Source: Crotophaga sulcirostris (lineage: Eukaryota > Chordata > Aves > Cuculiformes > Crotophagidae). Taken from it: a stretch of 64,000 nucleotides of DNA. Where the stretch lies: the NCBI GenBank assembly GCA_013397455.1, contig VYZB01000035.1, positions 4,053,021-4,117,020 on the forward strand, given 5' to 3'. The position numbers were made by a program, and so were the translations under genes. Under the pieces are notes generated by a model. The model was not told the DNA's origin. It was given only the letters and a program-made list of their open reading frames with translations, and did no database searches. Numbering within the stretch: position 1 is the stretch's first letter; the number at the start of each line of letters is the position of its first letter. This document shows, in pieces, positions 10,901 through 24,794 of this stretch.

Positions 10901-13900
10901 AGACCAAGGCATCTCACTAAATAATCTACTGAGCAGGAACCCCCAGTCTGAAACTATGAGAGAGAAGAACTGTCCGTGCTGCCAGGGAAGGAGGCAAACG
11001 TTACTGTGTTCTCTCTCTTACGCCAGGGTCTACATGGTGAAAAGACAGTTAAGAAATAGAAAATATACAGAAAATGACTGCAAGATTCACAGAAGGCATC
11101 AAAAATATCTATTTCTTAGCTCTGAGTGAAAGGCAAGATGTGAGTTGATCATGGCCCATAAATAACTCTGGATATATAATTATATATTTATACATATATA
11201 TAAAAATTTTACCTTTAAATAAAGATGTTACCCAACTGCATCACTGAAAGTAGAAGCTGATCAAATTCAAAATAAGAACAACTGTATGGAAATTAAAATG
11301 GTAACCATAACCACCTGACCAGCTTCCCAAAAGATGCAGTGGGTTCTCAGGCCTTGGAAGGCTTCAAGGCAGGACCCATGCTCCTATGTGCAAGTACGTG
11401 CCAGCTCAACCTGGAGCTGTGAATTGGTGCAGAAATTTTTGGGCAATGTTTCATAGTGATGAGACATTAGAGTCACAGTAGCCATTCTGGCCTTTGCATC
11501 AGCAAAGAGATAACAGGACATAGTTTTTAAATTAAAAATCTTCATGGGAAAGCTAAATTCCGATGCTTAATGACAAGTATTCATTGTAAGACATTTTGAT
11601 CGATGTAATAGAATCTGAAACATGCTCAGGCTGCTGCCCATGTCCTGTTCTTGCTGCAGCTGAACTGTGTAAAAAGATTGCTGTCCCAGGCAAGTCCCAC
11701 ATACACACCATTGCTTTCCTAGTCAAGAGACCTTCTCTATGCTGCTTCTGCTCCTCAGTTTACTGCCACTCCCTAACTCAGTGCTTTCCAAATGAGTAGG
11801 CTCAAAGTCATGCCTTTAAAGCTTTTAAACTAGCCTAGATCATTACAGTTTTTACAAGAAATTGTGCTTTTTTTCCAGGTTTGTTACTTAGCCCTGCCCC
11901 ATATGAAGAGTCTTTTAATCACTTTGCAAACGCCTCCGTTCACCTTTTAAGCAGTTGGCTATGTAGAGAGGGATCTGCATGGATGGTTTATGAACATAAG
12001 AGAATGTCATATCTGGTAAAATATTTTCTCATGCTAGGTTTGGTCATTTAAGAGTTATTCGAATAGAATTATTTATATTCTTGCATTATTCTTTTATAAT
12101 ACATCTATCTTGACGATACAGTGTCATCAGTACATGATGATTTTATGAATCACAGACATTTTTTCAAAGATGTTGCACAAGAGTTGCAGAAGAAACAATA
12201 AGCATGATGGAGAGATTTCTAGTCTTTCTAAGAAAGTTTAAGTCTAAACCACAGCAGATTGTAAACATTTCTTCTAAATATCAGAAGAGCAGCTGTCAGA
12301 TGGTCCCATACGAGCACCACTGTACAGATTTGCAGCTGTCTAACACTCATAGGCACAAAGATTTTCAAATTAGGGCTCACTTCGCCAAAGCTGGAGTCTT
12401 CCAAACAAAACTAAACAAATCGTTGTTTGGCACACACAATACCAATCCAAAGCATGAATACATGTTATTTCAATTTGGGGCAATGACAGGTTTGTTAAAA
12501 TACCCATGAGACTGTAGCCCAAAACACATACTTATATAAGCAGCCTTTCTACATGTGACTATACCAGATGAGTACAGTATCCACAGATTATTTGCAGGGA
12601 TTCCTGGAACAGTTTCTGCTGCTGATAATAATTTGGGTCCTGGCTTGTTTTATAATCCATGAGACAACTGCAGGAGTGTTAAGCTGGATGGGGTGTGAAG
12701 GGAAAACAAGATCATGCAGAAGCAACTGTCTGTTTGCTGCTTTTGTTTTAATTGAGGCTTTAATTCCTTTTGTATTAGTCATAAGTCATGATATTAACAA
12801 AATACATAACCCCATTTTGATAAAACATTGCTGGGTTGTAGGAAAAAGAAACTGACTCTTCCCGTAACAGAGATTGCTTTGAACTTTCAGGAGCTGCAGT
12901 TATTTAACATGAAAAGCTGACAAGTGAAAAAAAAAAAGACTGATTGCTCTATGTTACAGCATTTTGAAGACAGTGGTGTTTTCATCCACTACTCTTGCTC
13001 AGAGCAGGAAAAGAATTTTTTTTTCTTTTCTTTTCCCTTCTTCAATAAGAGAATAATAACCCTACCAAGATCACCTGGATACAGAAATTGCTCAGCAGGG
13101 AACGCTACGCGGAATTATAGTCCATGCTGGAAGGGACAATTCCATTAGAGAGGATCTCCATTTCTCCTTTGGGAAGGGATATATGATAAGATAAGACAGG
13201 CCACTGAGACAGCCGTTTTGGGGAATAACTCTGGGCACAGAAAATCTTTCCTTCTTCAGGGACTGGGGCCGTCAATCTGCCTAGGGAACTCATACTTCCA
13301 CCACCACTTTGCAGACTTCCCATCTCCAACATTAAGCCCTTTAAAGACATCAGTTCCCAACAACCCATCTTCTTTTCCCAGCTAACACACTACCAGCATT
13401 TATCAGCAAAAGTTACCAGCAGCATTCACTTTCTGGTGCCCCCTGTATTTTGCAAATATCCTTCAAAACACCAATACCACCAGAAGACATATCTGGGCCC
13501 ATAACAGTTCTGCTTTTGAAATGGGTCTCCTTGAGGAAGTACTGAATACAGTGTTCTTCCCCAAACCTTCTGTGGAAGCTGGAGAACGTGGTCACAGTAC
13601 AGATTCATCTGTGGTCACAACCTCAGAAGACTCATGTGATGCCAATGCTGTTGTCGACCATTTCTTTCCAACCTAGTTGCATAATGTGTCATTTTCAGTA
13701 AGTAGTGGCATTTTGTGGACTTTAAATCATAATGTCTTTTTTGTTTAGCCTTATTCATCTCTCTCTATTCCTACAAGCCTGACGTTGCAACAGCCAGACT
13801 CTCAGTTTTCCATTAAATAGATGGTATAGGAGTAATGAACTTTGGTTTGTTGGTGCTGTACTGTAATTTCACTGTGCTAAGTATAGATCAGAGTCTGACT

Positions 13901-16900
13901 CCTCAGCATTTTTCAGGAGCTTCTGTATTATTTTAACACCATATCCTTGTTATTCCTTGTAGGAAAAGAGGTTACAGTCCAAACCCAAACTTCCCTGCAA
14001 ATTGCTAGTTTACATGCCCGCAGCCTCCTGTCAGGGATTTCTCTGTGGAGTACATCACCACCAGTTCAGGAGACATCCACAGTCACCTGTTTATTCCTCT
14101 AGTAAATCTTCATCTGGACTAATGATCTAAAAGCACCCGCAAAGGTTTTCCAGACAGCACCTGCAGATCTTGGGCTGCAGATCCTGGACCTGGTATATCA
14201 CCAAACTGTGCTCTTACATCTGATGGAAAAATGCCATTAAGAGGGTGACTGGTGTGCAGGTTGCTCTGACCCTCTTTGAGGGAAAAGGCAGCCTACGTAG
14301 GAATACCACAGCATCTCAAGTTTCAGATTCTACCATTAGTTTTTTTCCTGAGTTTTAAGCAGTTAGGTTGTATAGGTTTGGTTTACTGGTGTTTTTGTTT
14401 GTTTGGGTTGGGTTTTGGGTAGTTGCTTGTTTGTTTGTTTGTTTTTTAATAAGTTTTTTCCCCATCACTACCTTGGAAGCAGTATGGTTCAGAGATGCAG
14501 TTGTCACCCACTTGTTCTCAGTCTTGCACCAGCCCAGACTAGCCCCAGTCTTGTGCCATCCTCTTGTCTATTTCATCCCCTTGCCCACAGCATCTTTAAC
14601 AAAGTAAACACTCAAGGTACTTTGGCACCCATTAAAAGCAAAACATTACCGTTAGCACAGTAATCACTAATAGTCATTAAACACTACTCAGCACAGTGGG
14701 AAATATTTTGTAATGCAAACCCATGGAAAATTTTACAACCCTGAATAAGAAGAAAAAAGAAAACAACAAACATCTAAAAAGTGCTCATGTTAGAGGCTGG
14801 ATTAAACCTTGGTAAATTTATATTCTCCTTTCCTATTTTGATTTACAAACCCCATTTTTTTTTTCTTTAGAGCTCTGGAATTTAGATCACGCAAATGATT
14901 TCCTGATAAAGTATTTGATACTATTGTGCTTTTTGCCTTCCTTAAATTCTTCTGGGCTGATTTTGTGAAGGAACTCATCAAAAGATCCTCTGTGTGTATG
15001 TATTGCAAAGTCTAACCAGGAAAAACTGAGGACCAAGTTGAGGAAACTCTTCACTTCTCCCTTTAGGAACAACTACTGAAGGCCAGCCCAACTTTGAGAC
15101 TCCAAAACCCCCAGTTTTGTTGCCAGATGGAAATATTCAAAATGTCTTTGGTATCAAAAACCAGCATGTCAATAAATACAAGGTTTTACTGCATCTTCAG
15201 TACCTGCAGTGGTATTTTGCACACATTTTTCAAAAAATCAGTCTCGATCAGTCTTACCCTTGCACTTCTTTGGGGACTGGAGTTAATGACATTCAAGTAG
15301 GGAACACAGCCTGGGGCAGGGATTTTGCTAGAAACATCCCATCAGAATAGCATAGGACTACCGCAGATACTATTTTGGTGCAGGGGAATTGTGGTGAAAA
15401 GTACAAATGAACAAACGTGTTGGAAACAGCCATTTCCTTCATAAGCACCTTCCTGCTAGAGCAGCAGAGAGGAGGAAGCACAAAAGTAATTCAGAACAAA
15501 AAGTAATTAAAATACCAACGCTCTTGGACCCTTTGCAAACTTAAGGATGTTGCCAAGGAAAATATATTTATGCCTTCCTGAAGTTTTGATTATGATTTAA
15601 TAAAATATCTGACTTGCTCAATGTCTAAGTTTTGAGACTGGTATATATTTTGTCTTATGCATAGCCATACTGAAGTATGCCTGTATATCTGAATCTCTTG
15701 ATATTTCTATAGTCTTCTTAATCCATTTACAAGCCTTCCTGACACATTCTGCCTCTGTTCCAGTCCTCCTTGTTTTTTTTTTTCACTACACACACCCCTC
15801 CAGAAAACAAGAACATAGATGGGAAGTCAAGAAAAATTCAGGGGTCTGAGTGCTTCCCTAGGCTTCTAATAAAACTGACTCCACCAGACTACTGAAGCCT
15901 TAGGATACAAATGGAACACAACATGAAGAAAAGCTCTTGTTTTTTTTTTCCCCTCCCAAAGCTGTAAAACAACAGCAGCAAAGATGGTTTTTCTGGCTGT
16001 AGAAAAGGCCAGCTTTAGAAGGCTATTCATAGAAGAGCAATTTCCCAAATTTGAGTCATCTGTACTGGGTGACAGTCAGCCACCATTTATTGGCCAGAAT
16101 AACGCTGCATAGTGTTATTCAGTACAGCCCTGCTCAGTCACGTCCAGTTTCTCAGACCTACAGTTCCTATATTTGCTTCTGCCCTTTTCTATAATACAAG
16201 CTATAGAAAGATCCTTTTCTGTCTCTTCTACCTCATCCTTTCCACTCAAATATTTTTCTTACTTTCGTTTAGTCTTGCGGTCTTTATGTAGTATTTCTGG
16301 GTTTTCAGAGCTCCTCTAGCCTGTGTGCATGGTTTACTAAATATCCCTCCAGACTTTTTATGCGGGGCCGTGTTTGCAAATGGGTGAATCACAAACCTCA
16401 TACTTTTTATTATTTTATTTTTTTAGAAATAATTTCTATGGAAATTGTAGAGGAGTTGCAGTTTAGCTAAAGAGTTTATGAATGTAAGAGTTATGATCTG
16501 GGGGAAAAGAGGAACTTGAGGTCAAACTTCCATTGTCCTGGCAATGTTCAGAAGTAAATCTGGGACAGTGAGGAGCATTGGAGATAAAAGAAGGGTTCAC
16601 TTGCAAGGAGATACTTGCCTCACTGGGCCTGTCTTCAGGTGCAGTTCCATTGTAAAATTAGAACTGTAGGGATTTAAAAAAAAATAAACCCCCAATAAAC
16701 GACAACAAAACTACTGTCACTCCAATATGTGCCAGAAGAAACAAACTGAATTTTCTTTTTCACTGGGTAGAGCTACACTGAGATCAAGGCTATGACAACT
16801 GGTTGAGAAGGTAATGGAAGTTACTTAATTGATGATGTCAAATTGCTCCATCACTGAATGTCCAGAACTACTGATTTGCATAGCAATCATGTAGCAAACC

Positions 16901-18746
16901 TAACTGACCTTACTTGCAGAAAAAAATTCAGCTCACTGGGGTAAGCAGAACCTTAAAGCAGAGCTGGTTCTGTCCGAATGGCCTGCCAGGCGAAGGCTGG
17001 AGCAACGGACAAGCTGCCAGTAGGAAAGGAAAATCAGGATAAATTATGCTGAGATGCTGTTAGAGAAAACCTGGCCCTGTCTGGATGAGCTGGAAAGGAG
17101 ATCATAGGGAAGATGCTGAATGAGGTGAGTTCAGGTCCTGGAGCGGGATCTTGGTTTTTGAGGGCACCACTCTAAGGGTGCCTTCAAAACTTCAGCAAAA
17201 GGAATAACAAAGAAACTCTTCGCTCATCTCACAGTAACATAGACTTCAACAAGAGCCAGTCCAACACTCACGTGTAAAGCGGTTATTAAAAGATACTCAA
17301 GCAGTTCTCACCAGTAATCCAGCTACATTTCCTCATGGTAATTTCAGATTATACAGATGTTCAACTATCTGACACTAGTCCTATTTGCAATTAGACGAGC
17401 TTAAGTAACTACCACATCTGTCTCAGCACATGGTGCTGACTAGGCTGTAGAAATGTCCTTTCCCTTTCAGGCACCAGGGAAGCATGCGTCTGGTCCTCAT
17501 GCAGTGATTGGTATTTAGAGTACTTTGTATTTGAAATAAAAAACTACTTTTTCTTTAAGACTTGAAAATTAAGGGTGCCCTGTGCTTTTGTCTGGTTGCT
17601 TAGGTGCCAGACTGCCCTTTTCCAGGAACATCATCGTGGATCTGCAGTAGAAGGACAGTGGCTCATCACTGCAGAGGCAAACCCTCTCCACCAAGAGCTT
17701 CAAGGATTGCAGTTCCCTGCTTGGGAATTTGCGAACTAGTTTATAAACTAACAGAAACAACACAGATCAAGGACAAATGCTCTAGTTTCCTTCTCTGTTT
17801 AAAGTTCTCTTTTTATTATTCTAAATAATGATTTGCTAAAGACATTAAACCCAAGGCTGACACAGGATAAGAAAGCCTCAGCTTGTTTTTGTCATTTTAC
17901 AAAGACAGTTTAAATCTACTTTTTAATAAGCATTTCTAATCCTCCAAGCTTCTTCAGCCTAATTCTCCCTGACAACACAGTGGCTAGTCCCCAAGATTAT
18001 ATTTATTCTTTATCTGGTTGAAGAAGAGCTGTCAGGGAAGGGCCTATGAGACAACAAGGCTTTTCACTACTTCAGTGATGATTTGTGGCAGAGAAGTTCT
18101 TGAAGAGCGCAAGGTATGAAGGTCTAATTTTCCCTTTGTGCTGGGCTCTGGGAACTCAATTTTGGGTTTTCAGTTCCCTCTGCGGAAAGAACATCCAAGA
18201 ATATGCAAGGGTGGGGAGGAGGGAGCAAAGACAGCGCAGATGGCAGGGAATATATTTACCTACTCTCTCTGCAAGTTGTTCTCCTTTAGAGCTGAAAAGA
18301 TTTTCTCCTTGTCCCTGCTTACCTCTTTAGATAAAGGTCCATCCAGTGGGCAGGGCTGGGAAGCAGATGAAGTTGTAGTTGATCCATTTGCTGTGGGTCC
18401 TGGGCATAGTCAAGATCTCTCTCCTAAGCTGTAAACTTGGCAGTTACAGCAATAGCTCCAGCAGCTTTTTCCTATTTTGAGTAAAGGTGGGAAGATATAT
18501 TATAATTTATTTATATCATTTAACTGCTTGGATTATGCAGTTCGCCTGCTCCTTCCCATCCTTATTACCTCTTCAGACTTCAATCTGCACTGTCAAAGAA
18601 CAAACATTTTCTGCATAAACATTAAATAAAGGAAAAAAATGATCATAACTCCGTCCACGATGAATCTTGAAGAATTTGGTGGAGGTGGTGGTGAACAATG
18701 CTGCTAGCAACTTCCAATTTTCTTATTTTTACTTTCCCACACACAC
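7956..18746. other. Intergenic DNA, no gene recognised
   Basis: About 10.8 kb of AT-rich sequence. It holds AT-dinucleotide tracts at 9565-9613 and 11168-11206 and a GTTT-rich run around 14390-14450. Open frames stay below about 105 codons and show no family signature. A 95-codon frame at 12568-12855 has hydrophobic stretches but no homologue I know. Confidence 0.6.
9565..9613. repeat. AT-rich simple repeat
   Basis: Alternating A/T sequence (TTATATATAATTTTATATAT and onward), partly self-complementary and able to form hairpins. Likely a slippage-prone microsatellite. Confidence 0.85.
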
Positions 18747-19190
18747 TTCACAGTATCACAGTAATACAAGGTTGGAAAGGACTTTTGAGTTCATTGAGTC
18801 CAACCTATAAGCCAACACTAACACCAACCCACCATCTAAACCATGGCACTGAGTGCCTCATCCAATCTCCTCCTAACCACCTCCAGGGACGGCGACTCCA
18901 CCTCCTCCCTGGGCAGCACATTCCAATGGCCAATCACCCTTTCAGTGAAGAATTTTTTCCTAATATCAATCCTAAACCTCCCCTGACGAAGCTTGAGTCC
19001 ATGTCCTCTAGTTCTGTCACTGGTCACCTGAGAGAAGAGACCAACCCCTGCCTGACTGCAACCTCCTTTTAGGTAGTTGTAGAGAGCAATAAGGTCACCC
19101 CTGAGCCTCCTATTTTTCGTGATAAACAATCCCAGCTCCCTCAGTTGCTCCTCGCAGGGCTTGTGCTCCAGTCCCTTCACCATCTTTGTC
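18747..19190 (-). mobile_element. CR1 LINE, 3'-terminal fragment
   Basis: Starts TCACAGTATCACAGTAATAC on the plus strand and extends past the ORF2 C-terminal segment to GGGCTTGTGCTCCAGTCCCT and CACCATCTTTGT. This is the longest of the minus-strand copies. The minus strand has a 149-codon open frame (18836-19285) whose C-terminal half is CR1 ORF2 tail and whose N-terminal part lies outside the element. Confidence 0.92.
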
Positions 19191-22100
19191 TCTCTCCTTT
19201 CTTCACCATCTTCGTTGCTATCCTGTCCTTCATTGCTCTTGCACTTCTTGCAAGACGTTTTAAAATTTGACATTAATAAAAACAAAGCTGCAATTTGATT
19301 TATTTTCTTGTGCTAAAAAGCCTTTTAATCTGGTTATTTTTTGTCTTAATTCAGAAAATTCTATTTTATAGATTAGCAAAGAAGCGCTATGATCACGAAC
19401 AGAGGTATGATTATTAAAGTGCAGTGAATATTTCTTCTTTAGAATATTCTTGCAAATATTAACTAGTGCGATGCATTCCCTTCCCTTATCCTGAGAACCT
19501 TTCTGATACTCAGAAAAGGAGCAAAATGAATCACTGCAGCTGTGTTCAAGCCTAGACATTTAAAATAGCTAACAGGAAAAATATAGAATCAATTGTATAA
19601 ATAGCAAATTATGATATAATTTGGTACACTTATGTTCTACTTGAGGGAATACAGCATAACTTTAGAAAATGAACATTTTGTTACTTCTTTCTGGTTATTT
19701 CTGAGTTTGTAGAGTTCATTATTGTTGCAGAAACACTTGGCTTCCTTTATCACTGAATGTGTTCAGGACACACAAAGAATGAAATAAATGCCTTATTATT
19801 TCCATGCTTAAGCTACAGAAACTTCTACAGCTTCAGGGGCACCATCGGAGATGCATTCAAGGACAAAGATGTCTGAAAGCTGATTGCTTTCAGATATTTA
19901 TTCTTGAAACTCTATGTTGCAATAGCTTCTAGAATGGCTCTGCAGGTGGGCACCTCATCAGAGAATAATTACTCCTCACTGCACAACAGCTTTGGGTGAG
20001 AGATTTGGACTTTATTGCAAACTGAAAAGGAAAGCTGCATGCTATGCTCTTAAGCACCACTTTGCACTGTAGGTATCATAAGAAACAAAGTAATCAACTG
20101 TTGATACCTAGAGGCAAGGAAATCTCTAATCTTTCCTCTCTCACTAACTTTCTGATCCTGAAAGCATCAAATAGGTTGAGCCAGAACTAAACAAGAGCAA
20201 AGCAAGTCATCTTTTCAAACGTGATATGCAGCAACACAAGCAGTCCTTGAAACACCCCACATCAGTGATCAACTACAAGGGTATTTGATCTTTCAAACTC
20301 TGCTAACAGATTATGTCATTATCTCCCTCCCCCCCCAACACCTTTTGACCCCTTCCTTCCCAAGATTATTTTTTTTTTCATGGTTTCAAACTACTTCTGA
20401 TGCCCCAAAACTAGCCTGTACCTCTGACATCAAACATATTTGCTGACTATATGCATGCAGTGTGTGTGGGTGACTTAAGAATGCTTTTAGTTATGTAGTT
20501 AGTTTGGGGATATTGTATACCATGCTGATTATATAGAACAATTTCCAAGGGGGGAGGTGCAGGGTTGGGGAGGCAGAGGGGGAAGCCTTTAAAAAGCTGT
20601 CTGCCCCAGCGATTTTCAGCTCTTTGAAAAAGAAAGAAAGAACAGAAAAGCACCCCTGGTGTGTGGTTAAGATATCTACAAAGGAACTATTCTTACCAGG
20701 TTCCTTCAGTAAAATGAAGGGTGCTTTGATTGCGTTTTTTGTCCTTGCTAATCTGACAGATATTGATGGATAATTTGGAACTGCCAAAATCTTTGTTCTA
20801 AAAACATCGACTCATACATGTTACATCCAGATGTTTTACTGGGTTCTTAATAGATATCAAAGCTTTCTTTAAATACTTGGAAATTGCATATTATACATTT
20901 AAGAGTGTATGCATGCAGAGGAGGGAAAAGATAGAGAGGAACTCCACCAAGAACAGCTTAAAAGATAGTATTTATGCCCTCTAACAGGGACACTGTAAAT
21001 ACCCCTCCCCTCAACTACCCAAATTGCAAATTAATAGCACCAAGATTCTTAATGAGCAATTAGGGCCTTGCAGGCTGGTCTCTCCAACAGGTACAGGAGC
21101 TTGTGTGTAAACACTCCAGTGCCCACTTCCCCATCACCTCCTGCCTCACAGCCAGGTCAGCAGCAGCAGTCCAGCCTGCTGGAACCAGCCAGTCCCCATC
21201 TGGTTGCCCGGATAGAGAAATCCCCATGACTTCCGACAGCTGGCCCTTCAACTCTTCCAGAGGTAACGGGCTCCAGTGTATCTCCTCTCCACTGAGACTC
21301 AAGAAGGGAAGAAATATTTCCTCTGAGGCATCTCCACCCCCCAAGCAGTTTTTAAGAGTCATGAAAGAAAGCAAGCAATGCATTCACTGTGGCTCTCAGC
21401 AGCGCTCTTCTCCCTGACAGCACCTGAACCACCAACCACTGGAGAGCAGCTTGAACAGATAAGGTGTGTGACTGCCTAAAAAGAAAGAGCTGACTGCTTG
21501 CAGGATATAAAGACATGCAGACAAATCAGATGCATAAGAACAAGAACTGAGGCAGCGAGTCAGAGCGCAGGCTTGGAAAATGCAATGCTGTGCAATTTGC
21601 AGAATTTATAAATCACTCAAAATTGTTGCCGTGCCCTAATTGTCACCAGCTCCTGATGGGTGAAGCTTTATGTACCGGCTATGCTGCTTTGTAGTCACTG
21701 TTGGATAAACTCAATGAGGAAGGTTTTCATCCCTTCAAAAGGTAGATAGACAATCATAAAATATAGCATTTAATCCCAAGATTAGAAATACTCTTTAGCC
21801 TTTTTAGTACAGAACCCTTCTAGCAGAAAACCAGACAAATTGCAATGTTTGTGAAACAAGACAAGTATCAAGCATAGAGAGAATTTCTGATCTGCCATGA
21901 ACCAGAGCCGAAGATCTGCTGCTTGTAGCACTGCTTTTCCATCCCAGGTGTGCCAGTGGAATTAGTCACTGATAGAAACCAGTATGAGGTACTGCAACAG
22001 AGAAAAGGATCTCCTAGGCAAGTAGGATCAGGCCCTTCTTCTGCACCTGTTTGCAATAGCATAAAGAGTTTGTTAAACATTAAACTTAGGAAACTTCCAA

Positions 22101-22814
22101 AGTCAGTTTTAGACAGTTCACTGATGAGAAAGCAACTCAGCTAAAGTGTTGACTGCTCTTCTAGTTCAGACTAGCGTAGCCTAGAAACAAAAAAAGTCAT
22201 TAGCATTACTAGTGCCAGCCTTTCCATGGCTGGTGGTGGCCCAAAGCATATCTGATGGTTATTTAACAAGTAAGGGTAATGGAGTCCCAGTCTCACTCAG
22301 CACAAAGGAACACAGGAATGCAGTGCCTGGGTATCTCAACACACTAGAGTCCATAGCGCAACTTACATGAAAATTGAATTCCCCTTTCAATCTCAGTGGT
22401 GTTTTCCATGTTACACAGAACATGACCATACAGTTTCACCTGCCTTGCTTTTGGGAATCCAAATACAGCAGCATAAGCCTCCTTCCAGTACCATGGATTC
22501 CCATGCCTCAGAAGTTTCATGCTATGCCAAAGGAGAGCTAGCAACAGTCTACCCCCAGCAAGCACCCTTAGCAGCTACACAAAGTGAAACAAACTTTCCT
22601 CTTGAGGCCAAGCTCACACAGGTGGGAATGAAAGACCCAGGAGCATTTTCATTAATGAAGTGCAGTACAGGAAACAAGGTCTCTCTGGGCTAATTAGCCA
22701 TCAGAGCTGAAATTCTCTGGAGTTGTTCAGAGAAGCTTCAATCATTTACGTCAAAACAAAGATGACAGCTGTGCTTGTAAGGATGGATTATGGAAAAAAA
22801 GGAAATACTAGAAA
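19191..22814. other. Intergenic DNA downstream of STX7
   Basis: AT-rich sequence with no recognised gene. At 21060-21417 both strands are open for just over 100 codons in a slightly GC-richer stretch, but neither translation looks like a known protein. Confidence 0.6.
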
Positions 22815-22834
22815 AATGTAATCTTTAAAAGACC

Positions 22835-22840
22835 TTTATT
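22835..22840 (-). terminator. STX7: Candidate STX7 distal poly(A) signal (AATAAA)
   Basis: The plus strand reads TTTATT, so AATAAA on the gene strand, with a T-rich run downstream (TTTTTC, TTTTTTTCC at 22815-22793). It is the best-placed signal at the end of the AT-rich 3' UTR; no transcript data are available here. Confidence 0.55.
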
Positions 22841-24204
22841 TTGGTTTCAGGGTTACAATTCTGAAGTCTGTTTATGCTTACAGTTATTGTTCCCAAATAA
22901 TATTTCGTAGCTCACCATGTAAACAGTGCATTCTCTACCAAGTCTAGTGTACAAGAACTTTATAAAATACAGATTAAATGACTTTTTAATCTGTACACTT
23001 TTCAGATTAGTTCACCAAGATGAATTAAAAAGGCAAACATTAATTGGCAGAATTGTTGTTACTTTTTTAATACATTAGTACAAAATGGCACAAAAAGAAA
23101 TGGGTAATTTTAAAAGCTATAAGCATTAAATGTCTTAAACAGTTTGAATCAGTTCAACTGATTAAAATTCATCTCAAATACCACTGTTGAATTTGTAATC
23201 TTCTTTTCTTCAGCTGTAAGAAAGACCTCACATACAACTTTGTATCTGTTCATGGAAACCAAATCACAGCAGTTTCAGAACAGCGACATTCAAGTGCAGT
23301 TAGGAAGCTGAGAATTTCTCTTCTTCCCACTAAATCTAAGAATTCACAGACTAGATCTTATTTTCATCTAGCCAAGCTCATTGATGCACACTTTGGATGC
23401 AAATATACCAGACGTGTGCACATAAAACACAGTATCTCTTAATTCAAGAACTGACACCTCCCCCCCATATAATTAAATTATCCACCCTACCTACCTTTGT
23501 AGGAGGCTTTCAGGTATAACCATGGTCAATGCCAGATTCAGAGATATATGAGGTCTGACACAAAAAAAATCACAAGACTGACCCTATAGCTCAGGAACCA
23601 AGAGTGAGAGGGGAGAGGCAAAGAGATGGTTATAGAACATGTTCTAACCTGTCACAGTGAGACAAGGCTCAATGCAATCGCTTCACTCAGTATGAGTGGA
23701 TGTGTGTTCAAATATAGAAGTTTTCTTACCCTCTGTTGGAAAATGTCAGTGTGCAAGAGTGAACAGTGAGTTAATAAAGTTTCTTGTGAAAGTGAAGAAA
23801 TTCACGACGAACTTTTAAATTATTGACTGGGACTTACAGTGAAAAATGCACGTCTCATGCACACGTTTTTGAATCAGTACTCAAAGAAACTCATTCTTTG
23901 TCAGTAGAAGATGTGAAAGGAAAAACGATGGAGATCCTCAACTGCCTTTCAGAAAATGATCTGCCGAATTTCTTGAACATTGGCAGCATCGTATGCAGCT
24001 GTGTGCCAAATCAGATGGGAATTATTTTGAAGCTGATCATAGCTGATTTTCTTAATTTGTTTTAAGGAAGAGTTACAGGCACAGTTTCATTTTTTTTGTG
24101 TCAGATTTCACATGAAGCATTTAAAATATTTCAGGCAATCAGAAGATTTAATTCAAAGGCTTCAGTTATAAAACAAAGATCACACCAACTTCAGCAACCT
24201 CCAT

Positions 24205-24210
24205 TTTATT
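24205..24210 (-). terminator. STX7: Candidate STX7 proximal poly(A) signal (AATAAA)
   Basis: AATAAA on the minus strand about 490 bases after the stop codon. It could allow a short 3' UTR isoform, but a hexamer alone in AT-rich sequence is weak evidence. Confidence 0.3.
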
Positions 24211-24701
24211 TTTGAACCACCCATATCAAATGGGCTGGTGAGTGGGATGGAAGGGGAAGACAGAAAGGCATTTATAACTTAAAAATAAATTCTGAGATGT
24301 GAATTCATTGCCTCAAGCAACAATTCAGGAGTTTGTTTTGGCAGCAACATTTAGCAGTATCCCAAAAGATAATTACCCGCCCCGGCAAAACAAGTTACTA
24401 GGATTTTGATTAGTCCATTAAACCTTAAGAGGTTTTTATGTTTAAGTTAATGGAACAGTTTATGACCTTGACTGTTTTGGTTTGGGTTTTTTTCTGGTGA
24501 GACAGTATGCACATCCAACAGGGCAGGCAGTTACACTGACAGTAGTACTGAGAATATTACTTCTCAAGTCAAAACGAAAAGTCTTATAAGAAAATGCAAT
24601 GAAGTGATGAAGTACAGAACCATTACTTTACTCAGCTTCACAATGAGCAAACCATTTCCTTTCATAATTTAAATATCAATTACAACACCTTATCCAGAGG
24701 C

Positions 24702-24794
24702 TTATCTTAAAACTAGCCATAGGATGATTCCAAGGAGCAATGCCCCAACAGCAAGTATAACAATTAGGATGCACATCTTCTTTCGGGATCTTTG
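24702..24794 (-). CDS. STX7: STX7 terminal coding exon: juxtamembrane segment, membrane anchor and stop
   Basis: A 93-base coding part after acceptor TTGACAG. It codes [20 protein letters not shown] and on to a WLVLR C-terminus, then TAA at 24704-24702. It gives a basic cluster, a juxtamembrane cysteine and a single hydrophobic span reaching almost to the last residue, as expected for a tail-anchored SNARE. At 30 residues it matches the human last exon in length and position of the cysteine, but the sequence is closer to the SRKKMCIL...IIWLV pattern of STX12. A second, alternative last exon was not found by eye. Confidence 0.92.
   Translation of the reverse strand, partial: QRSRKKMCILIVILAVGALLLGIILWLVLR

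Larger units (their letters stand above)
22820..24701 (-). other. STX7: STX7 3' UTR (about 1.9 kb)
   Basis: The AT-rich sequence after the stop codon has no exon-like features. On the minus strand a canonical AATAAA sits at 22840-22835, followed by a T-rich stretch. A proximal AATAAA at 24210-24205 could give a shorter form of about 0.5 kb. The end near 22820 is inferred from the usual 10-30 base spacing after the signal. Confidence 0.65.

Noticed and set aside
12568..12855. 95-codon frame with two hydrophobic stretches, considered as a small membrane protein
   Set aside because: No family match, no transcript signals, and the hydrophobicity follows from T-rich composition.
18836..19285. 149-codon minus-strand open frame as a host gene
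   Set aside because: Its C-terminal half equals the CR1 ORF2 tail seen in the other copies.
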